From: Alysiella crassa DSM 2578
GTDB lineage: Bacteria; Pseudomonadota; Gammaproteobacteria; Burkholderiales; Neisseriaceae
Assembly (NCBI RefSeq): GCF_000745955.1
Contig: NZ_KN050786.1
Coordinates: 135,266-199,265, forward strand
Length of the DNA stretch: 64,000 bases
Direction: 5' to 3'
Part shown: positions 1 through 7,855 of the stretch, in pieces
Position numbering within the stretch: the first letter of the stretch is position 1
Layout of the letters: the number at the start of each line of letters is the position of its first letter
Translations under genes and position numbers: made by a program
Notes under the pieces: generated by a model
Databases searched by the model: none
What the model was told of the DNA's origin: nothing
Seen by the model: only the letters and a program-made list of their open reading frames with translations

Positions 1-2575
1 TTTGTGCAGCTTCAATCATGGCTTGCTTGCTAATTAACGCATTTTTTTCGGCGACGGAAAGATGTTTCAGGCTGCCTGATTCCGTTTCATACTGCAAACG
101 CGCCAATTCCGTGCTTTTGCCTATCATAGCGTGTTTTTGCGCTAAAATTTGCATTTGCTCGTCAGCCATTTGTTTGTATTTTTCATGTGTGGCTGCTTCA
201 TCGGCGGCGCGGGCTTTGGCTAATTCGCTGTTTTGCTGCTCTTTGGTCCAGCTTGCAAATTCAGGTCGGCTGCGCAAATCGCGCTCGTTTTCAATTACAC
301 GGTGCTTGCCATTGGCTCGCAATTCGCGTTCAATTTGGGTGCGTAATTGCTTGTGAGCATTTTGTTCAAGATATTGTTCATAATCTGATTTTTTGGGGAT
401 TTTTGCCGACATATCCCACTTTTCATATAGACCTGCTGCGCTTGAACTATCCAAGCTGCCTACACCTTTCCCACCAAATTGCTGTTGCAATTTATTGGCT
501 TTGCCGACCCACATACCTGCAAACTGGCGAGCTGTCATACTGGTACGACCACCATTTTGCAACACTTGCGCTTGCGCCCGACCACGCGACATAATTGTTG
601 CCAACGCGTCCACCACATTCATATCAGGATTAGATAACAGGGCTTTGGCTCCACCCCAGCCCTGTTGATGACCCAAATAATATTCACCAGCCGTTAAATC
701 ACGCCCTAGCTTTTGACGCAAACTGGCACTTGCCCGAGCATGATGTTTTCTGACAGCGTGAAATGACGTTGCCAAATCCATTGCACCAGCACGGCTGACA
801 CCGTAGTCCTTGAAAAATTGGGGCATGATTTGAAAATGCCCCGTTGCACCCGAACTTTCGTTAATCAAATCGTTACCGCTTCGGCTTTCAATTTGATACA
901 GAGCCAACCATTTCGCAGGGTCTTCACCTGATTGCTTGGCTAATTCATACAAACGTTTTTGGTTTGACGACAAACGAGCCATTGGTGTACCACGATATGC
1001 TGACTGTTTTTCCCGCTCCGCCGCTTTGCGCTCCTTATCCTGTTCCGCTTGGATTTTTTCATTTATGCTTGCTTTTTGGGCTTTTGCCCATTTTTCGGCA
1101 TCTGCAATCGTTTTTTTATCGCCACCTGCACGCACATTGGCTAAATCCTCATCAATTTTTTGCAATTCTTGGCGCAATTTGGCAATGGCAGGCAAAGCAC
1201 TTTCCGCGCCACGCCGTAAATTGTCCATTGATTTAACGGCATTTTCATTGATAAGTTGTTTGGCGCGTTTTTGTTCACTTAATTCTTCTTCAACGCGCAT
1301 TTCACGCTTGAGCATGGCGATTTTTTCATTATTCGCCGCGCGTTCTTTGCTCATGTCCACGCCAAATTCGGCTTCAGTGCGGCTTAAATCGGCGTTTGCG
1401 CGTTCTAATTTGGCAATTTGTTCCGAAAAAGTGCTGTCGCGCCCCCATGATTTCATCACTTCCCATGCGCCACTGGATTCTTCTTTGATGTTTTTCCAAA
1501 CGCGTTCAATCCAACCCAAATTCTCGGTTACTTTTTTCGCCATGTCCGCCGTTTCGTCTGCGTACAATTTTTGCACCAAACGCACCGCCTCTTGCTCTTT
1601 CCCCTGTTCTTTCAAGGCAGTAACTTGCGCGTACACATCTGCCGTCATGGATTTGTATTTGCCCGACAATTCCACCACCGCTTTCACGGGGTCATCGCCG
1701 ATTTTGGTAAATTCGCCCACCAATTCAGACACATCTTTGCCTGTGGCTTGGCTCATCAGCGACACAGACGTGGCAAAATCCGCGTAATCATCACGCGCAA
1801 TTCTGCCTTCCGCCGCAAACGCCATCACCGCCTCACGCGCTGCCGAAAAGCTGCCTGTGGTGCCGCCAACGGTATCTGCGACCACCTGTAAACGGTCAGC
1901 AGTGATGCCCGCTCGGTCGCCCGAAAGGGTCAGTACGTTTTCAAATTCTCGCCCCTCTTTCGCGCCAGCGTACATCGCATAGCCCACCGCGCCAATCGCC
2001 CCCACCGCGCCCGCCATCGCCAACTTAAACGGCGAAATGCTGGCGGCGATGCCCTTAAACATATTGCCAAAGCCACCAAAACTATCACGCATTTGACCGC
2101 CTTGTTGGATTGCAATCAAAAACGGACTTTGTCCACCAGCAAGCTGGGTTACAATGTCCGTCATTTGCGCGGGCATGGTACGCAAAGCGGCGTTGTATTG
2201 GCCCTGCGAAATCGTCAGCCCATCGGTCTTTTTTCGCAAACTATCAAGCTGGTTCAACATCGGCGTTAAATGCCCAACATCAACGCCGCGCTGTTTTGCC
2301 AAACTCTCGTAATATTGACGGCTGCCACGCTCCCCCGCTTGCAGCAGGGCGATTTCGCGCTGTAAAGCCAACTCAATGCTGCGACTGGCTTTAGCTTGCT
2401 TTTGCGCGGATTTTTCGGCGGCTTCGCCCACGCTGTTCAGGCTGCCTGCGGCTTGGCTGCCCGAGCGTTGCGCGGTTTGCGCCAAATTGTTCAGGCTGCG
2501 TTCCGCTTGTTGCACGCCACGCGCCACGCCACTCGTGTCTGCGCTGATTTGGATAATGCTGTTGTTTTCACTCAT
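1..2575 (-). CDS. Phage tail tape measure protein (3' end outside window)
   Basis: The frame stays open from an ATG at 2575 to the window edge, so at least 858 residues are encoded and the C-terminus is missing. The N-terminal part has the lambda-H-like tape-measure pattern (MTDIVTQLAGGQSPFLIAIQ, then a glycine/alanine-rich hydrophobic stretch GAVGAIGAVGYAMYAGA), followed by long charged helical segments. Near residues 540-640 there is a lytic-transglycosylase-like segment (LYQIESRSGNDL, then TGHFQIMPQF). Such proteins set tail length and often carry a peptidoglycan-cutting domain for DNA entry. The ATG overlaps the stop of the preceding frame as ATGA, so translation is probably coupled. A DUS lies inside the coding region near 2440. 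Confidence 0.9.
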   Translation of the reverse strand, partial: MSENNSIIQISADTSGVARGVQQAERSLNNLAQTAQRSGSQAAGSLNSVGEAAEKSAQKQAKASRSIELALQREIALLQAGERGSRQYYESLAKQRGVDVGHLTPMLNQLDSLRKKTDGLTISQGQYNAALRTMPAQMTDIVTQLAGGQSPFLIAIQQGGQMRDSFGGFGNMFKGIAASISPFKLAMAGAVGAIGAVGYAMYAGAKEGREFENVLTLSGDRAGITADRLQVVADTVGGTTGSFSAAREAVMAFAAEGRIARDDYADFATSVSLMSQATGKDVSELVGEFTKIGDDPVKAVVELSGKYKSMTADVYAQVTALKEQGKEQEAVRLVQKLYADETADMAKKVTENLGWIERVWKNIKEESSGAWEVMKSWGRDSTFSEQIAKLERANADLSRTEAEFGVDMSKERAANNEKIAMLKREMRVEEELSEQKRAKQLINENAVKSMDNLRRGAESALPAIAKLRQELQKIDEDLANVRAGGDKKTIADAEKWAKAQKASINEKIQAEQDKERKAAEREKQSAYRGTPMARLSSNQKRLYELAKQSGEDPAKWLALYQIESRSGNDLINESSGATGHFQIMPQFFKDYGVSRAGAMDLATSFHAVRKHHARASASLRQKLGRDLTAGEYYLGHQQGWGGAKALLSNPDMNVVDALATIMSRGRAQAQVLQNGGRTSMTARQFAGMWVGKANKLQQQFGGKGVGSLDSSSAAGLYEKWDMSAKIPKKSDYEQYLEQNAHKQLRTQIERELRANGKHRVIENERDLRSRPEFASWTKEQQNSELAKARAADEAATHEKYKQMADEQMQILAQKHAMIGKSTELARLQYETESGSLKHLSVAEKNALISKQAMIEAAQ

Positions 2576-2886
2576 TTTTTATCCCTGTGGAAAATATCCA
2601 ATGCCGCCGATTCGCAAACTTGAATTTGCGCTAAAAGTTCAAGTTTTCTTGATTTTTCAATACCTTGTAAATCCATTAACTTGAACAAAACGGCATAATC
2701 CAAGCCCACCGCGCCGCCAAAGCCCATTCGCCATTGACTGCTCATTTGTTGAAACAATTCAACCGCTTGCCAATGGTGCGCCCATACTTCTGTTTGATTA
2801 TCCGCCAAATCCGCCAAAGTCAAACCCCAAGCTGCAAGGGCTTGGGGGTCAGGTTTTGCAAACAGGGCTTCAACGGCGGCGATTAG
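2572..2886 (-). CDS. Frameshift extension of the tail assembly chaperone (G-T type)
   Basis: This frame has no convincing start of its own: the nearest candidate is a TTG at 2823. It is open without interruption from the slippery site at 2886-2892 down to a TGA at 2572-2574. Read through a -1 shift, the upstream chaperone continues as LIAAVEALFAKPDPQALAAW and then LADLADNQTEVW, adding 104 residues. The 83-residue part resembles the small DUF1799-type phage proteins found immediately before tape measure genes. In lambda the analogous G-T fusion binds both the tape measure and the tail tube protein during tail assembly. Gene order here (tube, chaperone, extension, tape measure) fits that role. 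Confidence 0.75.
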   Translation of the reverse strand, partial: LIAAVEALFAKPDPQALAAWGLTLADLADNQTEVWAHHWQAVELFQQMSSQWRMGFGGAVGLDYAVLFKLMDLQGIEKSRKLELLAQIQVCESAALDIFHRDKK

Positions 2887-3194
2887 TTTTTTCCAGCTGC
2901 TTTGTAATATTCTGCTTCATATGCTTTAAACAGCAAAAAAGCGGATTGTGGATAGTTATCAAATAAAATCATCAAATTATCCTGATTAAATGGCGCATCA
3001 ATGTCCCAACCCGTTACCATTTCTTTGCCAAATTCGCGGTACACAATACCGTCATCAAACATTTCCGCCAATTTTGTTTGTGGCAAATGCTTGACCGTGA
3101 ACAACACATCTTCATTTTCCAATTTCCCCGCCACAGGCACGGAAACCAATAATTCAAAAGTGGGATTGGGGTTTAATTTTAATTTTGATGTCAT
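2883..3194 (-). CDS. Phage tail assembly chaperone (G-like)
   Basis: A 103-residue protein beginning MTSKLKLNPNPTFELLVSVPV. An upstream TTG at 3251 would add 19 residues that run through a DUS; the ATG at 3194 with GAAAG upstream is the better start. The size, the position between tail tube and tape measure, and the frameshift site at its 3' end all point to the short chaperone form. It would coat the tape measure protein during tail assembly and is not expected in the finished virion. The conclusion rests on gene order and the frameshift more than on sequence similarity. Confidence 0.7.
   Translation of the reverse strand: MTSKLKLNPNPTFELLVSVPVAGKLENEDVLFTVKHLPQTKLAEMFDDGIVYREFGKEMVTGWDIDAPFNQDNLMILFDNYPQSAFLLFKAYEAEYYKAAGKN
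2886..2892 (-). promoter_or_regulatory. Programmed -1 ribosomal frameshift site
   Basis: Read on the minus strand the heptamer is A AAA AAC, in the X XXY YYZ phase of the chaperone frame, and it is followed directly by the TAA stop of that frame. Slipping back one base joins the chaperone to the downstream frame. Both frame and position match the known frameshift of siphophage tail chaperones. Confidence 0.75.
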
Positions 3195-3273
3195 GATTTT
3201 TCTTTCAAATAAATGGGGTAAAAAAAATTTCAGGCAGCCTGAAAATGTCAAAGCATTTCAGACCACCCGAAAA

Positions 3274-3915
3274 TCAATAACGCACAGGTTTGGCTGCCAA
3301 AGCATAAGACAAACTTACCGCCATCACATTACCTTTTTCCAAAGTAGGGACTTCGTTTAATGACGGATAACCGTTGTATACAATTTGTCCACCGTTTTTC
3401 AAATCAATGCGTTTAGGCATAGTACCACCTGTTTCACTTGCGGCTTTGGCGGCTTTGTAACCTGGCAAATTTGGGTCATCGGCAATGGAATAAGTCGCAC
3501 TCATAGCGGATACTGTAGTAGGAATTTGCCGTTCAAAGTCTTCATTTAAAAAGCCAAAAGTGGCATATTGTTGTTCACCGCCTGAAAATGACACGCTTAA
3601 AATTTGTGTGATTTCTGTGAAACCTGTTACTTTGCGGAAACTGCCTACACCCGTTGCAGCAGGGTATTTTTGAGCATCACGCGCGTCCACGCCCAAAATT
3701 TTAAAGGAGTTGGCATCAACCGTTTCCACTTTCACGCAACGTTCATTGGTTAAGCTCCAGCCAGACTGAATCACCACAAAATCGCCCGTTGTCAAACCAT
3801 GCCCTGTACAAGTGGCAACAGGTGGGTTGGCGTTTGTGATGGCTGTGATGTTTTTGGCGGTGGCTAAACCGTTGCCAATGTGGACGGTTGAACCGTCTGC
3901 TAAACCGACTGCCAT
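3274..3915 (-). CDS. Phage major tail tube protein
   Basis: A 213-residue protein starting MAVGLADGSTVHIGNGLATA. The N-terminal region contains an Ig-like or beta-rich segment (CTGHGLTTGDFVVIQSGW), and the C-terminal half looks like a tail-tube fold (RIDLKNGGQIVYNGYPSLNE). It would polymerise into the hollow tail tube of a lambda/HK97-type siphophage. It follows the tail completion genes and precedes the chaperone, the standard order. A DUS lies in the 23-bp gap downstream and another in the upstream gap. Confidence 0.8.
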   Translation of the reverse strand: MAVGLADGSTVHIGNGLATAKNITAITNANPPVATCTGHGLTTGDFVVIQSGWSLTNERCVKVETVDANSFKILGVDARDAQKYPAATGVGSFRKVTGFTEITQILSVSFSGGEQQYATFGFLNEDFERQIPTTVSAMSATYSIADDPNLPGYKAAKAASETGGTMPKRIDLKNGGQIVYNGYPSLNEVPTLEKGNVMAVSLSYALAAKPVRY

Positions 3916-3966
3916 AAGACAATCCTTTCTTTTTAAATAAATTAATCAAATGGCAGCCTGTTTTTT

Positions 3967-4131
3967 TCAGGCTGCCTGAATCAATCTTTTGAAGTTTTTG
4001 GCAAGATTGCAGCCAATTTTGATAGGTTGCCAATTCACGCTTGGCGCGATTTTGTCTTCGGGGTCAGCACGCGCCAACACGCCCTGCCAAGACACGATTT
4101 GGCGGCGCAAAAATTCGGTCAAATAGCCCAT
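3967..4131 (-). CDS. Small phage protein, 54 residues
   Basis: The open frame starts ATG (MGYLTEFLRRQIVSW) three bases after the TGA of the upstream tail completion gene, consistent with translational coupling, and sits inside the morphogenesis operon. The middle is RADPEDKIAPSVNW. The stop codon and the last three residues (QAA) are supplied by a DUS, which reads CAG GCA GCC TGA. I do not recognise the family. Position between the tail completion and tail tube genes suggests a minor structural or assembly role. Confidence 0.6.
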   Translation of the reverse strand: MGYLTEFLRRQIVSWQGVLARADPEDKIAPSVNWQPIKIGCNLAKNFKRLIQAA

Positions 4132-4134
4132 GAT

Positions 4135-4479
4135 TCACTCCACAAACAAAAAATCTTGTCGCATGCCGCGCCAATCCGTGTCCACATCATGCACCGACAC
4201 CGCCGCGCCCACATTGGCGCATTCAGGCAGCCTGAAAAGCAGGCTTTCAATTTGCTGGCTGGTTTGAATAGCGGTAACACGGTTTGCCGCCCACACCGTG
4301 ATTTGTATGCGAATTTCATAGCCGCCAGCCGTTTCACGGTCTAAAAACAGCTTACCAGCCCCACCCACACGCGAAATAATCGCAAGTGGCGGCTTGGCTT
4401 GCGGCGGGGCAAAATCGTGGTAAACAGGAAATTCCGCGTTGATTTGCTTGATTTGTTGAATGATTTTTTTCTCAATCAT
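4135..4479 (-). CDS. Phage tail completion / minor tail protein (DUF3168 or gpU-like)
   Basis: A 114-residue protein, MIEKKIIQQIKQINAEFPVY, with alternating strands and helices and the segment GGYEIRIQITVWA. The length and the position between a gp10-like protein and the tail tube match the tail terminator of siphophages, which caps the tube so that it can join the head. Its ATG overlaps the preceding stop as ATGA. A DUS is translated in frame as FRLPE. Family assignment is by context and general pattern. Confidence 0.6.
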   Translation of the reverse strand: MIEKKIIQQIKQINAEFPVYHDFAPPQAKPPLAIISRVGGAGKLFLDRETAGGYEIRIQITVWAANRVTAIQTSQQIESLLFRLPECANVGAAVSVHDVDTDWRGMRQDFLFVE

Positions 4480-4943
4480 GCTTGTGCCACCGCTCTTTTA
4501 ATCGTGTCTATAATCAGTTGTTCCGCTTGTGCTTTTTTCGCGTCATAAGCAGGGCGAACAAAAGGATTGGGCGGAACGCGAACCGTGCCATACTCCACCA
4601 TGTGCGCGTAGGGGACATAACCCAGCGCAGACGAATTTTTGCGCCACGAAATCACATAAGTTTCGCGTTGCCCCTGCATTGATTTGTCGTCAGCGTGCTT
4701 GATGTAGATTGATTTTTTCAGGCTGCCTGATTCAAACCAATATTTCTGACCAGCCGAGCCGTCTTTTTTGCGTTTGCTGTAAAACCAATGCCCCTGCTCG
4801 CTGACAGGGGCGCGGCTTTGCGCTTCAAGGTAAACCATACGTGCGGCGCGATACACAGCAGGGCGCAAGGCTTCTTGTACCGCATTTTCAATATTTTCAA
4901 GCTGCCGAAAAGCGGCGGAAAAATCGCATTTAATTGATAACAT
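4476..4943 (-). CDS. HK97 gp10-like phage protein
   Basis: A 155-residue protein with the HK97-gp10 pattern: an N-terminal helix (LRPAVYRAARMVYLEAQSRA), SGSLKKSI in the middle, and the conserved end PYAHMVEYGTVRVPPNPFVR. Proteins of this family act at the head-tail junction or in tail completion. It overlaps the next gene by four bases and starts five bases before the adaptor gene ends. A DUS is translated in frame as SGSLK. Confidence 0.85.
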   Translation of the reverse strand: MLSIKCDFSAAFRQLENIENAVQEALRPAVYRAARMVYLEAQSRAPVSEQGHWFYSKRKKDGSAGQKYWFESGSLKKSIYIKHADDKSMQGQRETYVISWRKNSSALGYVPYAHMVEYGTVRVPPNPFVRPAYDAKKAQAEQLIIDTIKRAVAQA

Positions 4944-4947
4944 TTGC

Positions 4948-5265
4948 TTATTCCACTTTCAAACACACTAAATCGGTAAAATCCTTGTGTTGATAATCAT
5001 GCAACACCGCGTCAATCTGATAAATTTCGCCCCGATAACGCACCTGCATACCCGATTGAATTTGCTCATTAAAGCGTATGCGTATGCTGGCTTTTACGCT
5101 TTCGGTTTGCGTGTCCGCTTTAATCGCTTGGCTGCCTGAAACATGGCGGATATTTGCCCACAGGCGCAAAAAAAACGCCCATTCTTGGACGTTTGCGCCT
5201 GTTTCATCTTGCACCGCGTGAAAACGCCAAATTTCCACGCGGTTTTTAAGTGAACCTGCTTGCAT
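4948..5265 (-). CDS. Phage head-tail adaptor (joining) protein
   Basis: A 105-residue protein with the Phage_H_T_join pattern: RVEIWRFHAVQDETGANVQEW at the start, SVKASIRIRFNE in the middle and VRYRGEIYQIDAV near the end. It would form a ring bridging the connector and the tail. It begins the distal half of the head-tail operon, separated from the connector gene (7203-7499) by the inserted KilA-N and lipoprotein genes. Confidence 0.85.
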   Translation of the reverse strand: MQAGSLKNRVEIWRFHAVQDETGANVQEWAFFLRLWANIRHVSGSQAIKADTQTESVKASIRIRFNEQIQSGMQVRYRGEIYQIDAVLHDYQHKDFTDLVCLKVE

Positions 5266-5355
5266 AATGATTACCTTTTTAGCGGAAAATTTACCAATTA
5301 AGAATAAAATCCTAATTAAACAAAATCAATTAGTTATAGCAATAGATTGAAGAAA

Positions 5356-5384
5356 CCACCTATACGGTAATAAAGTATAGGTGG
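5356..5384 (-). terminator. Hairpin terminator after the KilA-N gene
   Basis: A 10-bp perfect stem (CCACCTATAC/GTATAGGTGG) with a nine-base loop lies 15 bases past the KilA-N stop codon. On the minus strand it is followed by TTTCTTC, so termination may be partial. Confidence 0.6.
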
Positions 5385-5398
5385 CTTCCATTTTTCGC

Positions 5399-6354
5399 TT
5401 AACTTAAGCGGGCTTTTTTCACATTTTGCGCCATTTCAAACACCATAAATGCTAAATTATTGATTTGCATGGTTACATGATGTAAGGTGCTGGTATTGGT
5501 AGCATCAAATTCATCACTTTTAATAGCCAAAGTAACCATTAAATCAAATACATCTTTCAACTCCATAGCGTCCTGAATAGCATCTTCATAGCTCAAATCT
5601 GTTTCGCCAGCACCGTATTGATACAGGAATGTGCCAATATTGTGGTCTTTTTGCTTGGGTTCTGGCAACCTGAACGCAGCACTTTTATCTAATGCCGTAT
5701 CCAAAAACTCGCCAATCATGCTCTTTTCATCTCGGCTTAATCGGGTAAAGGTTGGTTTGGGCTTTTCTCCATGCCTTAATGGATTATAAGTTAATAAACT
5801 TTCTGCAAAAAAGGAAATGGCACGTCCAAATTCTTCTTGTGTAAATTGAGTAATATCGCGTTCACCAAAAGACACTTTAGCGGCACCAAACATAGAACGC
5901 ATTAAGTCCATCATATCATAATGCGGGTGGACACGCGCAAATTGGAAACACAAATGCGGCAACAACGCAACTTGCTCATGGCTAATTTTGTTAGATTGCA
6001 CAGAGTGTTTTCCGTTTAACATATTTTCAATTTGTTCATCGCACCACACGGCAAATTTGGGATTGAGCCAACGGGCAAAATGAATGGCTAATTTGGGGTG
6101 TAACCATGTGCCTTGTTCGTGGGATAAACCACCTTGTTTGACGATAACTAATTGATTTTGTTCCGTTGGGATTTTTGTCCTAACGCTCAAATGTTCTGCC
6201 AAAGCTGCGATATATTCTTGAGTTTGTTCGGTTTTTAAATAATCTTTTGGGATTTTATTAAAATACTTGGCAACCGCCGTTGCATTCAAAAAGCATCACC
6301 GCTAAACAAAACGGGAACGGTCTCAAAAGACAGGGTTTGAATTTGAGTGTTCAT
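5399..6354 (-). pseudogene. KilA-N domain antirepressor-like protein with a one-base frameshift
   Basis: The natural start is ATG 6354 (MNTQIQTLSFETVPVLFSGDAF), but that frame reaches TGA after 22 codons. Removing one base from a run of T (A5 at 6288-6292 on the plus strand; six would restore the frame) explains it: the next frame continues LNATAVAKYFNKIPKDY without a gap and runs 295 residues. The KilA-N core is visible (GGLSHEQGTWLHPKLAIHFARW, then CDEQIENM). KilA-N proteins bind DNA and often act as phage antirepressors. The run may be a true mutation, a slippage switch or a sequencing error. A DUS is translated as FRLPE at the domain boundary. Confidence 0.75.
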
Positions 6355-6360
6355 TTTAAA

Positions 6361-6600
6361 GTTCCTAATGTAAGTTGGAAATCCCGACCTAACACCAAAT
6401 AGGGCGGGCAAACTGGCGGATTGGCGTACCGTCCACTAGGTAACGGCGTATCTTGCGATACTCCGCCAGCTTACCCATAAAATTGGTAACTTTAAAATGC
6501 AACAAAAGAACCGCACAAGGACGGCTTTGAAGCCCAGTGATAAACGGAACGCCAATTCCGCACGACTGATTGAAGTCGTATCGGTATATTAGCGATACTT
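6361..6600 (-). ncRNA. Structured leader upstream of the KilA-N gene, candidate C4-type antisense RNA
   Basis: This 240-bp stretch has no gene but is rich in paired segments on the minus strand. It contains hairpins CGACT/AGTCG, CGGAA/TTCCG and GGCT/AGCC, and an 8-bp long-range stem (CTGGCGGA/TCCGCCAG, plus-strand 6413-6420 with 6462-6469) that encloses GTATC-GCAA-GATAC. It ends just before the KilA-N start. C4 antisense RNAs of phage P1 and many prophages occupy the same place upstream of antirepressor genes. The match to that family is inferred from position and folding only. Confidence 0.45.
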
Positions 6601-6654
6601 TTTTTTGGTGTCAATCTTAATTTCAAAAGGGTGGAAAAATTTCCACATATAAAA

Positions 6655-6690
6655 AACCGCCATGTTTGTAACATAGCGGTTTTTTTGGGT
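6655..6690. terminator. Bidirectional rho-independent terminator
   Basis: The hairpin AAACCGC..GCGGTTT with an inner CATGTT/AACATA stem has T-runs on both sides. It lies 16 bases past the stop of the lipoprotein gene and insulates that gene from the KilA-N leader. Confidence 0.8.
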
Positions 6691-6705
6691 TCAGGCTGCC
6701 TGAAA

Positions 6706-7107
6706 TTATTTAGGTTCAATGTAAGGGAATACCATGCCACGAAAGCCAATTTCAATGTGATTGACTTTATTTGCCTCAATTCTGACTTTACGCATAGCAG
6801 GCGAAAATCCCTGTGTGCCACATAAGCCGTTACCTTGTGGGTCGGTTATCACACTGAATAAACTGCTTCCAGTAGGCAAGTAAACAGTTACCTTTTCGCC
6901 AGCCGCCATTCGTGCAATCAACGTTTCTTCGTACATTACACCTACATGGCACGCTGCACCCATAAATTGATTAAGGCGCGTAATTTGCACGGTGGCATGA
7001 TTGGCTTGTGGTGTTTGGTATGCTAACACACGCTCGCTAGGTGTGGTATTTGATGTTGCCGCGCAAGCGGATAGCAGCAAAGCAGCGAGTAATACAGGGA
7101 CTTTCAT
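6706..7107 (-). CDS. Prophage lipoprotein, function unknown
   Basis: A 133-residue protein with a clear lipoprotein signal: MKVPVLLAALLLSAC, lipobox LSAC with Cys15. The mature part is compact with two later cysteines (AACHVGV and LCGTQG). It ends in its own terminator and sits between the connector and the KilA-N module, away from any morphogenesis role. Such cargo genes in prophages often alter the host envelope, for example by blocking superinfection. No function can be assigned from the sequence. Confidence 0.75.
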   Translation of the reverse strand: MKVPVLLAALLLSACAATSNTTPSERVLAYQTPQANHATVQITRLNQFMGAACHVGVMYEETLIARMAAGEKVTVYLPTGSSLFSVITDPQGNGLCGTQGFSPAMRKVRIEANKVNHIEIGFRGMVFPYIEPK

Positions 7108-7202
7108 TTTCGTTAAATCCTGTTAATTTAAAGAAAATGAATTGTAAAGAAAATGGATTATTTTGGCTAGTTTTCAACCCAAAATAACCCAAATCCACTT
7201 CA

Positions 7203-7499
7203 CTACAAACCAGCGTGTTTGCGATACTTATCCAGCAATTTATGCGCGGCAACGGGTACGCCGTTTTGGTCTTCACGGTGGGCATACCGCCATGAAAAAA
7301 CCAGTAAAATTGCCGTCTGAATATCCGCATTCAAAATCACGCCGTCTTGCTCGCCTTTTTCCTGCTCACTGGCAAAAAGTGGCGTGTTCAGATATTCACG
7401 GCAATGCGCGATTGCACCCTGCAACAACAATTCCAGCAATGGGTCTTCATCATTGCCGTCAATTCTGGCGTGCAACTTGGCGATTTCCAGCGTAACCAT
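7203..7499 (-). CDS. Phage head-tail connector (gp6-like)
   Basis: A 98-residue mostly helical protein of the Phage_connect_1 type: TLEIAKLHARIDGNDEDPLL, then AIAHCREYLNTPLF and ILLVFSWRYAHRED. It would form the ring below the portal. Its ATG shares one base with the upstream TAA (TAATG), which suggests coupled translation. The rest of the head-tail operon resumes only at 5265. Confidence 0.85.
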   Translation of the reverse strand: MVTLEIAKLHARIDGNDEDPLLELLLQGAIAHCREYLNTPLFASEQEKGEQDGVILNADIQTAILLVFSWRYAHREDQNGVPVAAHKLLDKYRKHAGL

Positions 7500-7783
7500 T
7501 AGCTTTGCTCGCTGTTTACGCCGTCATTGGGCTGCTCGCCATCGGGCGTGTCGCCATTTTCGCCATTGCTGGACTGCTCGCCGTCATCTTGTTTGGGCGG
7601 ATTGTCGTCATTGGCGGGCGATTTGGGCGGTTCGGCTTGATTGCGCTTACTTTCTTTGTTGGGCAATGCCCCAGCTTCACGCGCCGCGTCTTCAAGCTCT
7701 TTGGGGCAGTCATCGCCTTTGGCGTAATCAACTGGGTAAAATGCGCCATTTGGCACACCGCGAAAGGGTTTAATCAGTTTCAT
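7499..7783 (-). CDS. Small phage head protein with disordered acidic tail
   Basis: A 94-residue protein starting MKLIKPFRGVPNGAFYPVDY. The first 45 residues look folded and the rest is a low-complexity tail of Pro, Asn, Asp, Glu and Gln. A longer reading from 7855 would pass through a repeat and a DUS and is rejected in favour of the ATG at 7783. It sits between the capsid and connector genes, where small accessory head proteins occur. The family is not recognised. Confidence 0.65.
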   Translation of the reverse strand: MKLIKPFRGVPNGAFYPVDYAKGDDCPKELEDAAREAGALPNKESKRNQAEPPKSPANDDNPPKQDDGEQSSNGENGDTPDGEQPNDGVNSEQS

Positions 7784-7799
7784 ATTGATTTTCCTTAAA

Positions 7800-7848
7800 A
7801 TATTCGTAGGGTGGGTGCTTGCACCCACCATTTCAGGCTGCCTGAAAA
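7800..7848. repeat. Partial GGGTGGGTGC palindrome with DUS inside the prophage
   Basis: The stretch CGTAGGGTGGGTGCTTGCAC followed by a DUS matches the repeats near 46940, 53048 and 58883. It fills the gap between the capsid and the small acidic protein, showing that a host dispersed repeat has invaded the phage operon. Confidence 0.7.
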
Positions 7849-7855
7849 ATGGCAA

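Noticed and set aside
936-1787. Plus-strand open frame of 283 codons
   Set aside because: It is the antisense shadow of the tape measure gene, rich in Ser, Ala and Phe without any domain pattern.
3743-4033. Minus-strand frame of 96 codons
   Set aside because: Out of frame with and overlapping the tail tube gene; the smaller 54-codon frame at 3967-4131 fits operon spacing better.
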